The notes: generated by a model from the sequence alone, not told the origin. A DNA stretch of 33,585 nt from Lachnospiraceae bacterium (GCA_017395635.1 JAFQOE010000019.1:1-33585), one strand, 5' to 3'. Shown: positions 19,894 through 26,564, counted from the first letter of the stretch. Numbers and translations: made by a program.

Positions 19894-20529
19894 TTAATAA
19901 TACATTGAATCTAGTGTTCCTGATTTGATGAGATAATAACTTACTATAGAGATAATAAAACCGAGTACGATACCAACTATAGAGGTAATAATACCGACTT
20001 TAGCCGCGCTTGGTTTCTTTCCGTCTGACATTGGTTTTTGTAAAACACCACATATAATACCAGGAATGCAGAGTACTAGATTAATACAACCACAACCACA
20101 ACAACAACTCAAAATAATACTTGCGATACCGCAGATCATGGAAGCAGTGGCTAATCCTTTGGATTCGGTAGTTACTCCTGTGCTTCCGTAGGTTGCACCT
20201 GTGTTGCCGTAAGTTGTATTGGTGCTTCCGTAAGTTGTTGAAGTTGGTACAGAATAGCTGTCCATAGTGCTACTGCTTGTTGTAGTAGAAGTAGTATAGA
20301 TTGGAGTGTCAGCTGCAGGGTTTACTGCTGCATCATTAGCCTGCTCGTAAACCTTAGCTGTATTAGCAGCCGGAGCCGGAGTTGGCTCAGGAGTTGAAGT
20401 AGTTTCAACTGCTGGTGCAGGATTAGAAACAGGTGTAGATGTACCGCCAATTATGTAATCAGTAGATGTTGGTGTATCTGTACTTGTTGAAGTTGTTCCA
20501 TTAGGGAAAAGGCTATTGTTTTCGTCCAT
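19894..20529 (-). CDS. DUF4190-like membrane protein with Thr/Pro-rich N-terminal region
   Basis: Function unknown, 211 aa. The first ~120 residues are low complexity, rich in T, S, P and A, with a short tandem repeat (TTYGSTN, TTYGNTG, ATYGSTG, about 97-117). Two hydrophobic segments follow: ATASMICGIASIILSCCCGCGCINLVLCIPGIICGVL and VGIITSIVGIVLGFIISIVSYYLI, the DUF4190 pattern. An unusual CCCGCGC cluster sits inside the first hydrophobic segment. ATG 20529 is preceded by AAAGGAG. The N-terminal region is probably a disordered cytoplasmic tail. It is divergent from the DUF2752 gene and has its own predicted promoter. Confidence 0.75.
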   Translation of the reverse strand: MDENNSLFPNGTTSTSTDTPTSTDYIIGGTSTPVSNPAPAVETTSTPEPTPAPAANTAKVYEQANDAAVNPAADTPIYTTSTTTSSSTMDSYSVPTSTTYGSTNTTYGNTGATYGSTGVTTESKGLATASMICGIASIILSCCCGCGCINLVLCIPGIICGVLQKPMSDGKKPSAAKVGIITSIVGIVLGFIISIVSYYLIKSGTLDSMYY

Positions 20530-20569
20530 TTTATAATCTCCTTTGAAATATTTAATTTAGATACATAGT

Positions 20570-20599
20570 AATATAGCATTTTTTGAGGGCAGATGTAAA
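20570..20599 (-). promoter_or_regulatory. Predicted promoter of the DUF4190 gene
   Basis: Minus strand: TTTACA (20599-20594), 18-bp spacer, TATATT (20575-20570), about 40 bp before the start codon. Confidence 0.5.
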
Positions 20600-20620
20600 G
20601 AATTTTTGTAAAAAATGTAA

Positions 20621-20649
20621 TTGGGTGGTATTTTGGAAATAGTTATGAT
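20621..20649 (+). promoter_or_regulatory. Predicted promoter of the DUF2752 gene
   Basis: TTGGGT (20621-20626), 17-bp spacer, TATGAT (20644-20649), about 60 bp upstream of the start. Confidence 0.4.
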
Positions 20650-20710
20650 AGAATATCGGAATTGGTAACCACAAGTAAGATGGAAGATAAATAAGAGAAG
20701 AGATGGAGTT

Positions 20711-21169
20711 ATGAAAGCAAATATATCATTGGATTATAAGGTGTTAAAAAAAGATTTTATTTATGTTAATATTTTGGCAAGCATTTTAGTGTTAGGATCA
20801 TTAGTCTATTTGATATTGCAAAAGATAGATTTGCTGCCGGATTCGGTATGTGTTATGCATGATGTGTTACATTTGTATTGTCCGGGGTGTGGTGGCACAA
20901 GGGCAACATTTGCTTTCCTGCAGGGACGTTTTTTGTATTCTTTATATTGTAACCCGGCGGTTTTGTTGGGAGCGATGCTGATTCTTCATTATGAGGTGGG
21001 AGTAATACTAACTTTAGTAAAGAAAAATGGAAAACGTTATTATTGCAGTAATGTTTCATTGGTTGTTTTGTATGTGGTTGTAATCCTGTTGTTTACGGTT
21101 GTTCGTAACTATTTGTTGCTTGCATGCGAATACGATATGTTGCAGGATTTTTTCATTAACTACTCTTGA
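20711..21169 (+). CDS. DUF2752 membrane protein
   Basis: Small membrane protein of 152 aa, function unknown. The DUF2752 hallmark is HLYCPGCGGTRATFAFLQGRF (about residues 56-76), a CPGCGGTR motif lying between hydrophobic segments. Hydrophobic helices are at about 17-37 (IYVNILASILVLGSLVYLIL), around 83-100 and 115-137 (VSLVVLYVVVILLFTVVRNYLLL). ATG 20711 has a modest GGAG upstream. Its divergent neighbour is another small Cys-motif membrane protein, and the two may work together; that is inference. It lies 47 bp upstream of tRNA-Leu. Confidence 0.8.
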   Translation: MKANISLDYKVLKKDFIYVNILASILVLGSLVYLILQKIDLLPDSVCVMHDVLHLYCPGCGGTRATFAFLQGRFLYSLYCNPAVLLGAMLILHYEVGVILTLVKKNGKRYYCSNVSLVVLYVVVILLFTVVRNYLLLACEYDMLQDFFINYS

Positions 21170-21216
21170 TTTTTGAAAGAAAATGAATTATCATAAGAAG
21201 GCGTTTTATATAATTT

Positions 21217-21299
21217 GCAGTCGTGGCGGAATGGCAGACGCGCTAGATTCAGGTTCTAGTGGTAGTGATACCGTGAGGGTTCAAGTCCCTTCGACTGCA
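21217..21299 (+). tRNA. tRNA-Leu (anticodon CAG)
   Basis: 83-nt cloverleaf of type II with a variable arm. Acceptor stem GCAGTCG/CGACTGC, discriminator A at 21299, D-arm TGGCGGAATGGCAGACGC, anticodon stem CTAGA/TCTAG with loop TTCAGGT (anticodon CAG at 21250-21252), long variable arm, T-arm GAGGGTTCAAGTCCCTTC. CCA is not encoded. A strong terminator follows 2 nt later. Confidence 0.97.
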
Positions 21300-21301
21300 G
21301 G

Positions 21302-21345
21302 CATAATAGAAAAGGCAGGTCGTAAGACCTGTCTTTTCTATTATG
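21302..21345 (+). terminator. tRNA-Leu terminator hairpin
   Basis: 20-bp stem with one G-U pair, left arm 21302-21321 and right arm 21326-21345, closed by a GTAA tetraloop. The 3' arm is T-rich (CTTTTCTATTATG). Confidence 0.85.
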
Positions 21346-21391
21346 TCGCGGAGCCTAACTTGAACCCAAGGGTTCAAGGTCTCCTCGACAT
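21343..21391. repeat. Long imperfect hairpin downstream of tRNA-Leu
   Basis: ATGTCGCGGAG (21343-21353) pairs with CTCCTCGACAT (21381-21391), one mismatch. Inside it CTTGAACCC (21359-21367) pairs perfectly with GGGTTCAAG (21370-21378). GGGTTCAAG is identical to the T-arm 9-mer of the tRNA at 21277-21285. The 5' side overlaps the tRNA terminator arm by 3 nt. Function unknown. Confidence 0.6.
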
Positions 21392-21417
21392 AAATGTCTC
21401 GTCGGTCGGTTCGCCGG

Positions 21418-21442
21418 GAAAAAGGTTCACCGAACCTTTTTC
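21418..21442. terminator. Bidirectional terminator before the membrane-protein gene end
   Basis: Perfect 11-bp stem GAAAAAGGTTC / GAACCTTTTTC with a 3-nt loop and T runs on both strands. It lies 38 bp after the stop of the leftward gene, and it also backs up the tRNA terminator on the + strand. Flanking CCGG-containing arms may lengthen the stem. Confidence 0.75.
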
Positions 21443-21479
21443 TGATTCCGGCTCGCCCCATCGACTGTACTTGATTAAA

Positions 21480-22604
21480 TCAAAGGTTTCCTGTATCTGG
21501 TTCCAAATTTTCAACAGCAGCCTTTTGCTCATCTAACCACTTTACGTATGCAGGAATTGTCATTCCCATTTCATCGCATGCCTGGAAAATGCTTTCTCGT
21601 TCTCTGTCACCGATAGAGGCAGCCCAGAATAGGAAAGCAGCAGGAATCTCGGCAATGGCTAATACAAAAAGGAAGAAGAGACCATCTGCAAAGCTTTCTG
21701 TTAGCATAGTCGTGATTACTAAAATGATTATAAAAATAATGAGACCAACAATGAGAATAGGAAGAAGTTTCTTGCTCATTTTGTGTTGTTTACGGAGACT
21801 GTCTGTGAATTCTTTCTCTGTCATTAAAGGTTTATTCTTGCGTGATCGCTTCTTATTAATTTTCTCATAACGCTTACATAGTTCGTAAGGAAATTCCTTC
21901 ATGCTTTCTTCTCTAATGGAAGTCCAGAAGCTCTTTTCATCTGGTAGCTTTTCTTTGAAAATAGAACCGTGATGACGATATCTGGAAATGGCACGTATTG
22001 TCTTGTAGATGAAAATATATATACCAGGTATCAGTATTGAAAGCCATAATGGTACTTCTAAAACAGCTTTGTCTCCAAAGAAGTAAAGAAAGCCGAGAGA
22101 TAGCACAAAGCTTAATACTAATACAATTAAAATGAACTTTGCCATTGTCAGCCAACGGATTTTAAAAATTAGTGGCTTTGCCAATACACAGAAAATAGAC
22201 ATAGTGATTATTGTGAAAGAAGCGCCTATTATGAAACCACCGATGTCGGAGGTTAGGAATAGATTTTCTTTCGGTGTGCCTTTTCCTAAGAATGCTTCCA
22301 GTAATTGAAATACGAACATAACCCACATTAACCTGTAAATGCTGTCGCGAAATGTTGCAATGCGGTCAGACCATTTGTACGTGCTAAAAAAGTCCTTACA
22401 GAACTGCTCCACATCATTTCCGACTACTTTTTCTACAGGCTTACCTTGGTTTTGTGCAGTCAATATGGTATCTAATACATCCATTAACATTTCATTTTCT
22501 GTTTCTGAATCAATTTGATGTATGGTAGAGTATAATTCAATTTTCTTAAAAGTCTTAGCGTATTCGCCTGTTAACTGATCTGTAAGTAAAACATAATTTG
22601 TCAT
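21480..22604 (-). CDS. PadR-associated HAAS-type multi-pass membrane protein
   Basis: 374 aa, function unknown. The N-terminal ~75 residues resemble the HAAS/DUF1700-type helical module that pairs with PadR regulators (ETENEMLMDVLDTILTAQNQGKPVEKVVGNDVEQFCKDFF). About six hydrophobic helices follow in three pairs: 91-150, 151-200 and 285-345. A charged cytoplasmic segment lies at about 210-280 (EKLPDEKSFWTSIREESMKEFPYELCKRYEKINKKRSRK). ATG 22604 follows GAGGAA at good spacing, 17 bp after the padR stop. Known HAAS proteins act as sensors or partners for PadR-type control; the same is inferred here. Confidence 0.72.
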   Translation of the reverse strand: MTNYVLLTDQLTGEYAKTFKKIELYSTIHQIDSETENEMLMDVLDTILTAQNQGKPVEKVVGNDVEQFCKDFFSTYKWSDRIATFRDSIYRLMWVMFVFQLLEAFLGKGTPKENLFLTSDIGGFIIGASFTIITMSIFCVLAKPLIFKIRWLTMAKFILIVLVLSFVLSLGFLYFFGDKAVLEVPLWLSILIPGIYIFIYKTIRAISRYRHHGSIFKEKLPDEKSFWTSIREESMKEFPYELCKRYEKINKKRSRKNKPLMTEKEFTDSLRKQHKMSKKLLPILIVGLIIFIIILVITTMLTESFADGLFFLFVLAIAEIPAAFLFWAASIGDRERESIFQACDEMGMTIPAYVKWLDEQKAAVENLEPDTGNL

Positions 22605-22621
22605 AACAATTCCTCATTTCA

Positions 22622-22954
22622 TTATTGGTTATTGATAGTATCGAATAAAATAGATTCTGCACTTTTGAAAATCTTCTTGTATACTTGTTTGAAACTTTCG
22701 AGTCGTTGTGTGCCGGAAGTTGTAATTGAATAATATTTTCGAATTGGACCAAGAGGGGACTTTGCTTTTCGACAAAGAATATAACCGTTCTTGTCAAGAC
22801 GGGTTAGTACAGGATATAACGTTCCTTCCCCTAACTCATCAAAGCCATAGTGTTCCAATTCTGAAAGGATTTCGTATCCATAGGTTTCACCTTTGGATAT
22901 GATGCTTAGGACACAGCCTTCCAATACACCTTTAAGTAATTGCGTTTCTTCCAT
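22622..22954 (-). CDS. PadR family transcriptional regulator
   Basis: 110-aa winged-helix repressor of the PadR-s2 subfamily. The signature LLKGVLEGCVLSIISKGETYGYEILSELEHYGFDELGEGTLYPVLTRLDKNGYI is followed by KSPLGPIRKYYSIT and a C-terminal dimerisation helix. ATG 22954 is preceded by AAAGGAG. It is the first gene of a two-gene operon with the membrane protein. Two copies of a 21-bp imperfect palindrome (22974-22994 and 23016-23036) flank its promoter start, so it very probably represses its own operon, as is common in the family. The inducer is unknown. Confidence 0.93.
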   Translation of the reverse strand: MEETQLLKGVLEGCVLSIISKGETYGYEILSELEHYGFDELGEGTLYPVLTRLDKNGYILCRKAKSPLGPIRKYYSITTSGTQRLESFKQVYKKIFKSAESILFDTINNQ

Positions 22955-22973
22955 GTAGTTCTCACTCCTTTAA

Positions 22974-22994
22974 CTACTTTGCAATGTCGAGTAG
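22974..22994 (-). promoter_or_regulatory. PadR operator 2 (in the 5' leader)
   Basis: CTACTTTGCAATGTCGAGTAG, 18 of 21 positions identical to operator 1. It lies downstream of the predicted transcript start and just before the padR RBS, so binding would block elongation or stabilise a loop with operator 1. The binding role is inferred from repetition and position. Confidence 0.65.
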
Positions 22995-23003
22995 CTTGGT
23001 GAG

Positions 23004-23039
23004 AATATAGCACACCTACTTTGTGATGTCAAGTAGGTG
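23004..23039 (-). promoter_or_regulatory. padR promoter with overlapping operator 1
   Basis: Minus strand: perfect -35 TTGACA (23032-23027), 17-bp spacer, TATATT (23009-23004). The -35 and most of the spacer lie inside a palindrome with 9-bp arms, CACCTACTT (23013-23021) and AAGTAGGTG (23031-23039). Repressor binding would cover the -35 element. Confidence 0.75.
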
Positions 23040-23182
23040 CTTTTCATTTTGTGATATTATTTTTGTTTTATGAAAAAAATAGAAAAGGTAGATGAATCAA
23101 ATTTTGCAGGTGATAATTAATGATGTTGAATGAGCAATAGATAAAAACTATTTTAAGGTTATAACAAAGTGAAATAAGAATA

Positions 23183-23211
23183 TTGCATAAGGTTTTTGCA
23201 TATGTTATAAT
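23183..23211 (+). promoter_or_regulatory. Predicted promoter of the antitoxin RNA
   Basis: TTGCAT (23183-23188), 17-bp spacer, TATAAT (23206-23211) with an extended TG motif (TGtTATAAT). This is one of the strongest promoter matches in the window, yet no ORF follows. The expected start is about 23217. Confidence 0.75.
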
Positions 23212-23216
23212 GTGCC

Positions 23217-23290
23217 TAGGCGAAACGAAGCTAATGTCCGACTGGACATACGAAAAACCCAGAGGTGGCACCCTCTGGGTTTTTCTATTC
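23217..23290 (+). ncRNA. Candidate type I antitoxin RNA (par RNA II-like)
   Basis: A transcript of about 70 nt from the promoter at 23183-23211 to the hairpin at 23252-23285. It contains AAACGAAGCTAAT (23223-23235) and TCCGACTGG (23237-23245). These are the same strand and nearly the same sequence as AAACGAAGCTAAT (23390-23402) and TCCAACTGG (23406-23414), which are antisense to the start region of the small membrane-peptide gene. The RNA could pair with that mRNA over 13 + 9 bp, including its TTG start codon. ATGTCC/GGACAT (23234-23249) forms a 6-bp stem with a GACT loop that would present part of the contact. Ends are predicted, not mapped. Confidence 0.6.
23252..23285. terminator. Bidirectional terminator shared by toxin mRNA and antitoxin RNA
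   Basis: Perfect 14-bp stem GAAAAACCCAGAGG / CCTCTGGGTTTTTC with a six-base loop; T5 runs on both strands. The + RNA from 23217 and the - mRNA from about 23447 converge here, giving the two RNAs complementary 3' ends. Confidence 0.9.
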
Positions 23291-23323
23291 CGTAAGGTGG
23301 CTTAAGCCTTTAGGCTGGTTGTC

Positions 23324-23410
23324 TTACAAATCTCTGTCCAACCATTTGCAAATGTAGTAGGCAACTACACTAGACATAACAGAGATTATAAACGAAGCTA
23401 ATATATCCAA
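23324..23410 (-). CDS. 28-aa single-helix membrane peptide, Fst/Ldr-like type I toxin candidate
   Basis: TTG-initiated ORF: a hydrophobic helix from about residue 3 to 21 (ILASFIISVMSSVVAYYIC) followed by a charged tail KWLDRDL. One membrane helix with a WLxxR-type end is the pattern of Fst/Ldr and 'holin-like' type I toxins. The TTG at 23410 has GGAGG 8 nt upstream. A longer in-frame reading (to ATG 23584) runs through the promoter and is rejected. The mRNA would run from about 23447 to the hairpin at 23252 (near 200 nt), close to the size of par RNA I. The SD is partly sequestered by an upstream helix, and an antisense-like RNA lies convergent downstream. Homology to Fst is by pattern only; toxicity is inferred. 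Confidence 0.65.
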   Translation of the reverse strand: MDILASFIISVMSSVVAYYICKWLDRDL

Positions 23411-23419
23411 CTGGTTCAC

Positions 23420-23440
23420 CTCCCTCCATGTCGGTGGGAG
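23420..23440 (-). promoter_or_regulatory. Leader helix sequestering the toxin Shine-Dalgarno
   Basis: On the mRNA (minus) strand CTCCC (23440-23436) can pair with GGGAG (23424-23420), which is part of the SD GGGAGGTGA of the 28-aa gene. Comparable SD-blocking 5' helices are known from fst mRNAs. Only five base pairs are seen, so stability is uncertain. Confidence 0.45.
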
Positions 23441-23453
23441 CGACAACGACAGT

Positions 23454-23482
23454 AGTATAACATATATTGAATACAGTAACAA
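23454..23482 (-). promoter_or_regulatory. Predicted promoter of the toxin mRNA
   Basis: Minus strand: TTGTTA (23482-23477), 17-bp spacer, TATACT (23459-23454) with extended TG (TGtTATACT). Start expected near 23447, giving a 5' leader of about 37 nt. Confidence 0.65.
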
Positions 23483-23693
23483 TAATGAGGACATATGAGG
23501 ATTCATGTGTTCTCTTTTGTCAAAGAAAGAGAGGAATAATCTATCTGTCGCTTTAGTACGTTTGAATGCGCATAAAAATAACATGTCAAGTCCTTGTGTC
23601 TCAATGAAAACAAATAACGATATTCAATATTTTGATTTGTTTAATGGGAGACCGGGGTTTCAGAGATTTGAAAAAGCAAAGTGATTAATTTCG

Positions 23694-23734
23694 TTGAAAT
23701 CGCCCTTCATAATTGATAAAATTAATATATCAAT
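23694..23734 (+). promoter_or_regulatory. Candidate promoter and inverted-repeat operator of the Lon-family gene
   Basis: TTGAAA (23694-23699), 17-bp spacer, TAAAAT (23717-23722). The -10 is overlapped by the inverted repeat ATTGATA (23712-23718) / TATCAAT (23728-23734), centred on a 9-bp AT-rich spacer. An alternative TATAAT at 23734-23739 has a TTGATA only 15 bp upstream. No CIRCE or CtsR heptad is seen. Confidence 0.4.
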
Positions 23735-23761
23735 ATAATTCCCAAAAGGAGGTACAATATT

Positions 23762-26185
23762 ATGAATACCGTGAAAGAATTAGAATATACACAATTGAAA
23801 AAAATCTGTAATCCGAGTGACTTTCATTTTAAAACGACTGCGGAATTGGAAACCTGGGAGGGGATAATTGGACAGGAAAGAGCGGTCAAAGCTTTTGATT
23901 TAGGTCTTGCTGTTAAGATGAAAGGATATAATATCTATATGTCCGGTTCATCAGGAACTGGCAAAACAACCTATGCAAGAACCAATATTGAGAAGCTTGC
24001 GGCCAAAGAGCCGGTGCCGGATGATTGGTGTTATGTCTATAACTTTGATAAGCCAAAGGAGCCAATCGCACTGCGGTTTCGGGCAGGAGTGGGAAAACAG
24101 TTCAAAAATGATATGGAAGAACTGATGTCTTTGGTTGAAAAAGAGCTTACAAGAGTGTTTCAGTCTGAGGATTACGAGAATAGAAAAAATGAAATTGTGA
24201 CAGAGTATGAAAATCATCAGGATGAGATGATTGAAAAGGTGAATAAGACTGCACAGGAGTATGATTTTGTACTTAAGCATGGAAAGTCAAGTGTATATTT
24301 TCAACCGATAGTAAATGGTGAGCCTGTAGATGAAGAGAATTACGAGACACTTTCAGAGGAGCAGATTACGGAAATAGAAAGAAAGTCTGCACTTATGCAG
24401 GACAAGGTGAGTTCGTTTTTGCGTGAGTTTCATGGCATGGAGAAAGAATGCGAGAAAAAGATTGAAGAACTGGAAGATGAAATGGGAACTGCTACAATTA
24501 GTGATTCTTTTCAGGATGTTATTGACAAATATAGTGAATACGAAAGAGCAGTTACTTACATAAATGCTGTAAAAGAAGATGTTCTTGATAATTTGGATTA
24601 TTTTATGGAAGATGAAGAAGAACAACAACAGGATGTTCTTTCGGCTCTTATGCCATTGTTGGGGAAGAAATCAGAAGATAATGTTATGCACAGATATGAG
24701 GTTAATCTGATTGTGGACCATTCAGAGAGTACGGGTGCTCCGGTAGTAGTTACATTTAACCCGACCTATACCAACCTTATGGGAGAAACAGAATATGATA
24801 CAGAATATGGTAGTCTGACTACTGATTTCATGAAGATAAAACCGGGTCTGTTTCATCAGGCGAATGGGGGATATCTAATTGTACAGGCACAGGATATTTG
24901 TACGATTCCTCATGCATGGGAGTCTCTTAGAAGAGTAATTAAGACAAAGGAAATTAATCTTGATTCGTTAAGGGAAATGTTAAGTTCCATAACGGCGCCG
25001 TCTCTTAAGCCGGAACCGATAGAAGCACAACTAAAGGTTATTATGGTTGGAAGTGATTACTTCTATGAACTGCTTAGTGAGGGGGACGAGGAATTTGACA
25101 AGTTCTTCAAGATTAGAGCAGATTTTGATGATGAGATGAATCGCAATGATGAAAATATTTTCAAAATAGCCGGCTTTATCAAAAGTTTTGTAGAACGTGA
25201 ACATACATTAGAGTTCGATGTTGGTGCGGTATGTGCCATAATTGAGTATTCCTCTAGAGAGGCTGCCAGACAGGATAAGCTATCGACCAGATTTAATTAT
25301 TTGTCAGAGATACTTGGAGAGGCGAACACTTGGGCAAAGCTTGAGGGTGCTGATATTATTACAGCAGATCATATCCACAAAACTATCTTTGAAAAAGAGG
25401 ATAGGCTTAAGCTGTACGAGGAAAAGCTGAATGAGATGCTGGAAGAGGATGTCATCATGATTGATACGGATGGCGCAGAGATAGGTCAGATTAACGGTCT
25501 GGCAGTTCTTGATATGGGTAGCTATGCATTTGGTACACCATCTAGAATAACAGCTACCACCTATGTTGGAAAATCTGGTATTGTCAATATTGAAAAGGAA
25601 GCCCGTATGAGTGGTCATACGCATGATAAAGGTGTTCAAATTATTACAGGATTTTTGGGTCAGACTTATGCTCAGAAATTTCCTATGGCATTGTCCTGTC
25701 GGGTTTGTTTTGAGCAGAATTATAACGGTATCGATGGTGATAGTGCATCTAGCACAGAGCTGTATTGTATTATATCATCCTTGGCTGAGCTTCCGATTCG
25801 CCAAGACTTGGCAGTAACAGGTTCTGTTAATCAAAGGGGCGAGATACAGGCGATTGGTGGAGTTACACAGAAAATCGAAGGTTTCTTTGATTTGTGCAAA
25901 AAGAGAGGTTTGACCGGTAATCAAGGTGTATTGATTCCTGTATCTAATGTTAAGGATTTGGTTTTGAAGACGGAGGTTATAAATGCGGTCAAAGAAGGAA
26001 ACTTCCATATTTACCCAATCACACACATCGATGAGGGAATCGAACTTCTTATGAATTGTTCTGCAGGACAAAAGGATGAGAATGGAGAATTTTCGGAAGA
26101 CAGCGTTCATGGCAAGGTATATAAAAAGTTGAAGAAATTTGCTAAGTTGTCTAGAGAGTTTGAGAGCGGAGATGGAATTTCTTGA
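23762..26185 (+). CDS. Lon-family ATP-dependent serine protease (YcbZ/LonH-like, AAA_32 type)
   Basis: 807-aa AAA+ protease. Walker A GSSGTGKT is at about 61-68. A long charged helical insertion follows (about 110-300; EELMSLVEKELTRVFQ ... QITEIERKSALMQDKVSSFLREFHGMEKE), the pattern of the AAA_32 group of soluble Lon-like proteins. GLFHQANGGYLIVQAQDI and SRFNYLSEI-like sensor regions come next. The C-terminal Lon proteolytic domain has Ser661 (DGDSAS) and Lys704 (GGVTQKIEGFFD), 43 residues apart as in the Lon Ser-Lys dyad. It is not classical Lon because it lacks the LAN substrate-binding domain. ATG 23762 has AGGAGG at 9 nt. It is monocistronic, with a terminator 41 bp downstream. Substrates unknown. 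Confidence 0.9.
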   Translation: MNTVKELEYTQLKKICNPSDFHFKTTAELETWEGIIGQERAVKAFDLGLAVKMKGYNIYMSGSSGTGKTTYARTNIEKLAAKEPVPDDWCYVYNFDKPKEPIALRFRAGVGKQFKNDMEELMSLVEKELTRVFQSEDYENRKNEIVTEYENHQDEMIEKVNKTAQEYDFVLKHGKSSVYFQPIVNGEPVDEENYETLSEEQITEIERKSALMQDKVSSFLREFHGMEKECEKKIEELEDEMGTATISDSFQDVIDKYSEYERAVTYINAVKEDVLDNLDYFMEDEEEQQQDVLSALMPLLGKKSEDNVMHRYEVNLIVDHSESTGAPVVVTFNPTYTNLMGETEYDTEYGSLTTDFMKIKPGLFHQANGGYLIVQAQDICTIPHAWESLRRVIKTKEINLDSLREMLSSITAPSLKPEPIEAQLKVIMVGSDYFYELLSEGDEEFDKFFKIRADFDDEMNRNDENIFKIAGFIKSFVEREHTLEFDVGAVCAIIEYSSREAARQDKLSTRFNYLSEILGEANTWAKLEGADIITADHIHKTIFEKEDRLKLYEEKLNEMLEEDVIMIDTDGAEIGQINGLAVLDMGSYAFGTPSRITATTYVGKSGIVNIEKEARMSGHTHDKGVQIITGFLGQTYAQKFPMALSCRVCFEQNYNGIDGDSASSTELYCIISSLAELPIRQDLAVTGSVNQRGEIQAIGGVTQKIEGFFDLCKKRGLTGNQGVLIPVSNVKDLVLKTEVINAVKEGNFHIYPITHIDEGIELLMNCSAGQKDENGEFSEDSVHGKVYKKLKKFAKLSREFESGDGIS

Positions 26186-26226
26186 TTTAATTCAGGTGCG
26201 AAAGGAAATTGATAAAGACAGATGAT

Positions 26227-26263
26227 GTCCCTGTGTATTGTTAATATAACAATATACGGGGAC
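26227..26263 (+). terminator. Terminator-like hairpin after the Lon-family gene
   Basis: 16-bp stem (two G-U pairs), GTCCCTGTGTATTGTT / AACAATATACGGGGAC, with a 5-nt loop. The T run after it is short (CTTTAAAATTT). Confidence 0.7.
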
Positions 26264-26564
26264 TTTAAAATTTGAGTGATCTATTTTTCTTCTATATATT
26301 CGAGTTAGTATTCTATTTACAAATTATAAGAAAAGGATTATGACGGTTTAACAATAGCAAAAATGAAGTGATGCGACTTTATAATATTAAGTTGAAATGG
26401 ATTTGTACTTTGTAAAATTTATGCAAAAATAAAAATATATGTTTATATCTTCCCATGTGGAATCTTTTATGATATGATACACAAGATTATTATTGGATTT
26501 TTGAAAAAAGAAATAGCACTTAATTTTATTAATTACTGATTTATAGGATGAAGGAGGACCATTT
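26264..26564 (+). promoter_or_regulatory. Intergenic region with aminotransferase promoter
   Basis: 301 bp of AT-rich DNA without a credible ORF. The best signal is an extended -10, TGaTATGAT (26470-26478), with a poor TTCCCA 17 bp before it; transcription would begin near 26485, about 80 nt before the start codon. No riboswitch-like conserved structure was recognised. Confidence 0.4.

Noticed and set aside
21209-21214. TATAAT just before tRNA-Leu as its promoter
   Set aside because: It is only 2 bp from the tRNA 5' end, so transcription would start inside the tRNA. The tRNA is more likely read from an upstream start.
21183-21536. ORFs of 70 to 117 codons across the tRNA region on both strands
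   Set aside because: They translate the tRNA and the hairpins; no RBS and no family resemblance.
23070-23120. 16-codon + strand ORF (MKKIEKVDESNFAGDN)
   Set aside because: No ribosome binding site or clear promoter; too short to support.
23324-23584. 86-aa reading of the small membrane-peptide frame
   Set aside because: The longer frame runs through the predicted promoter and leader. The TTG at 23410 has a good SD, and only the last 28 codons look like a protein family.
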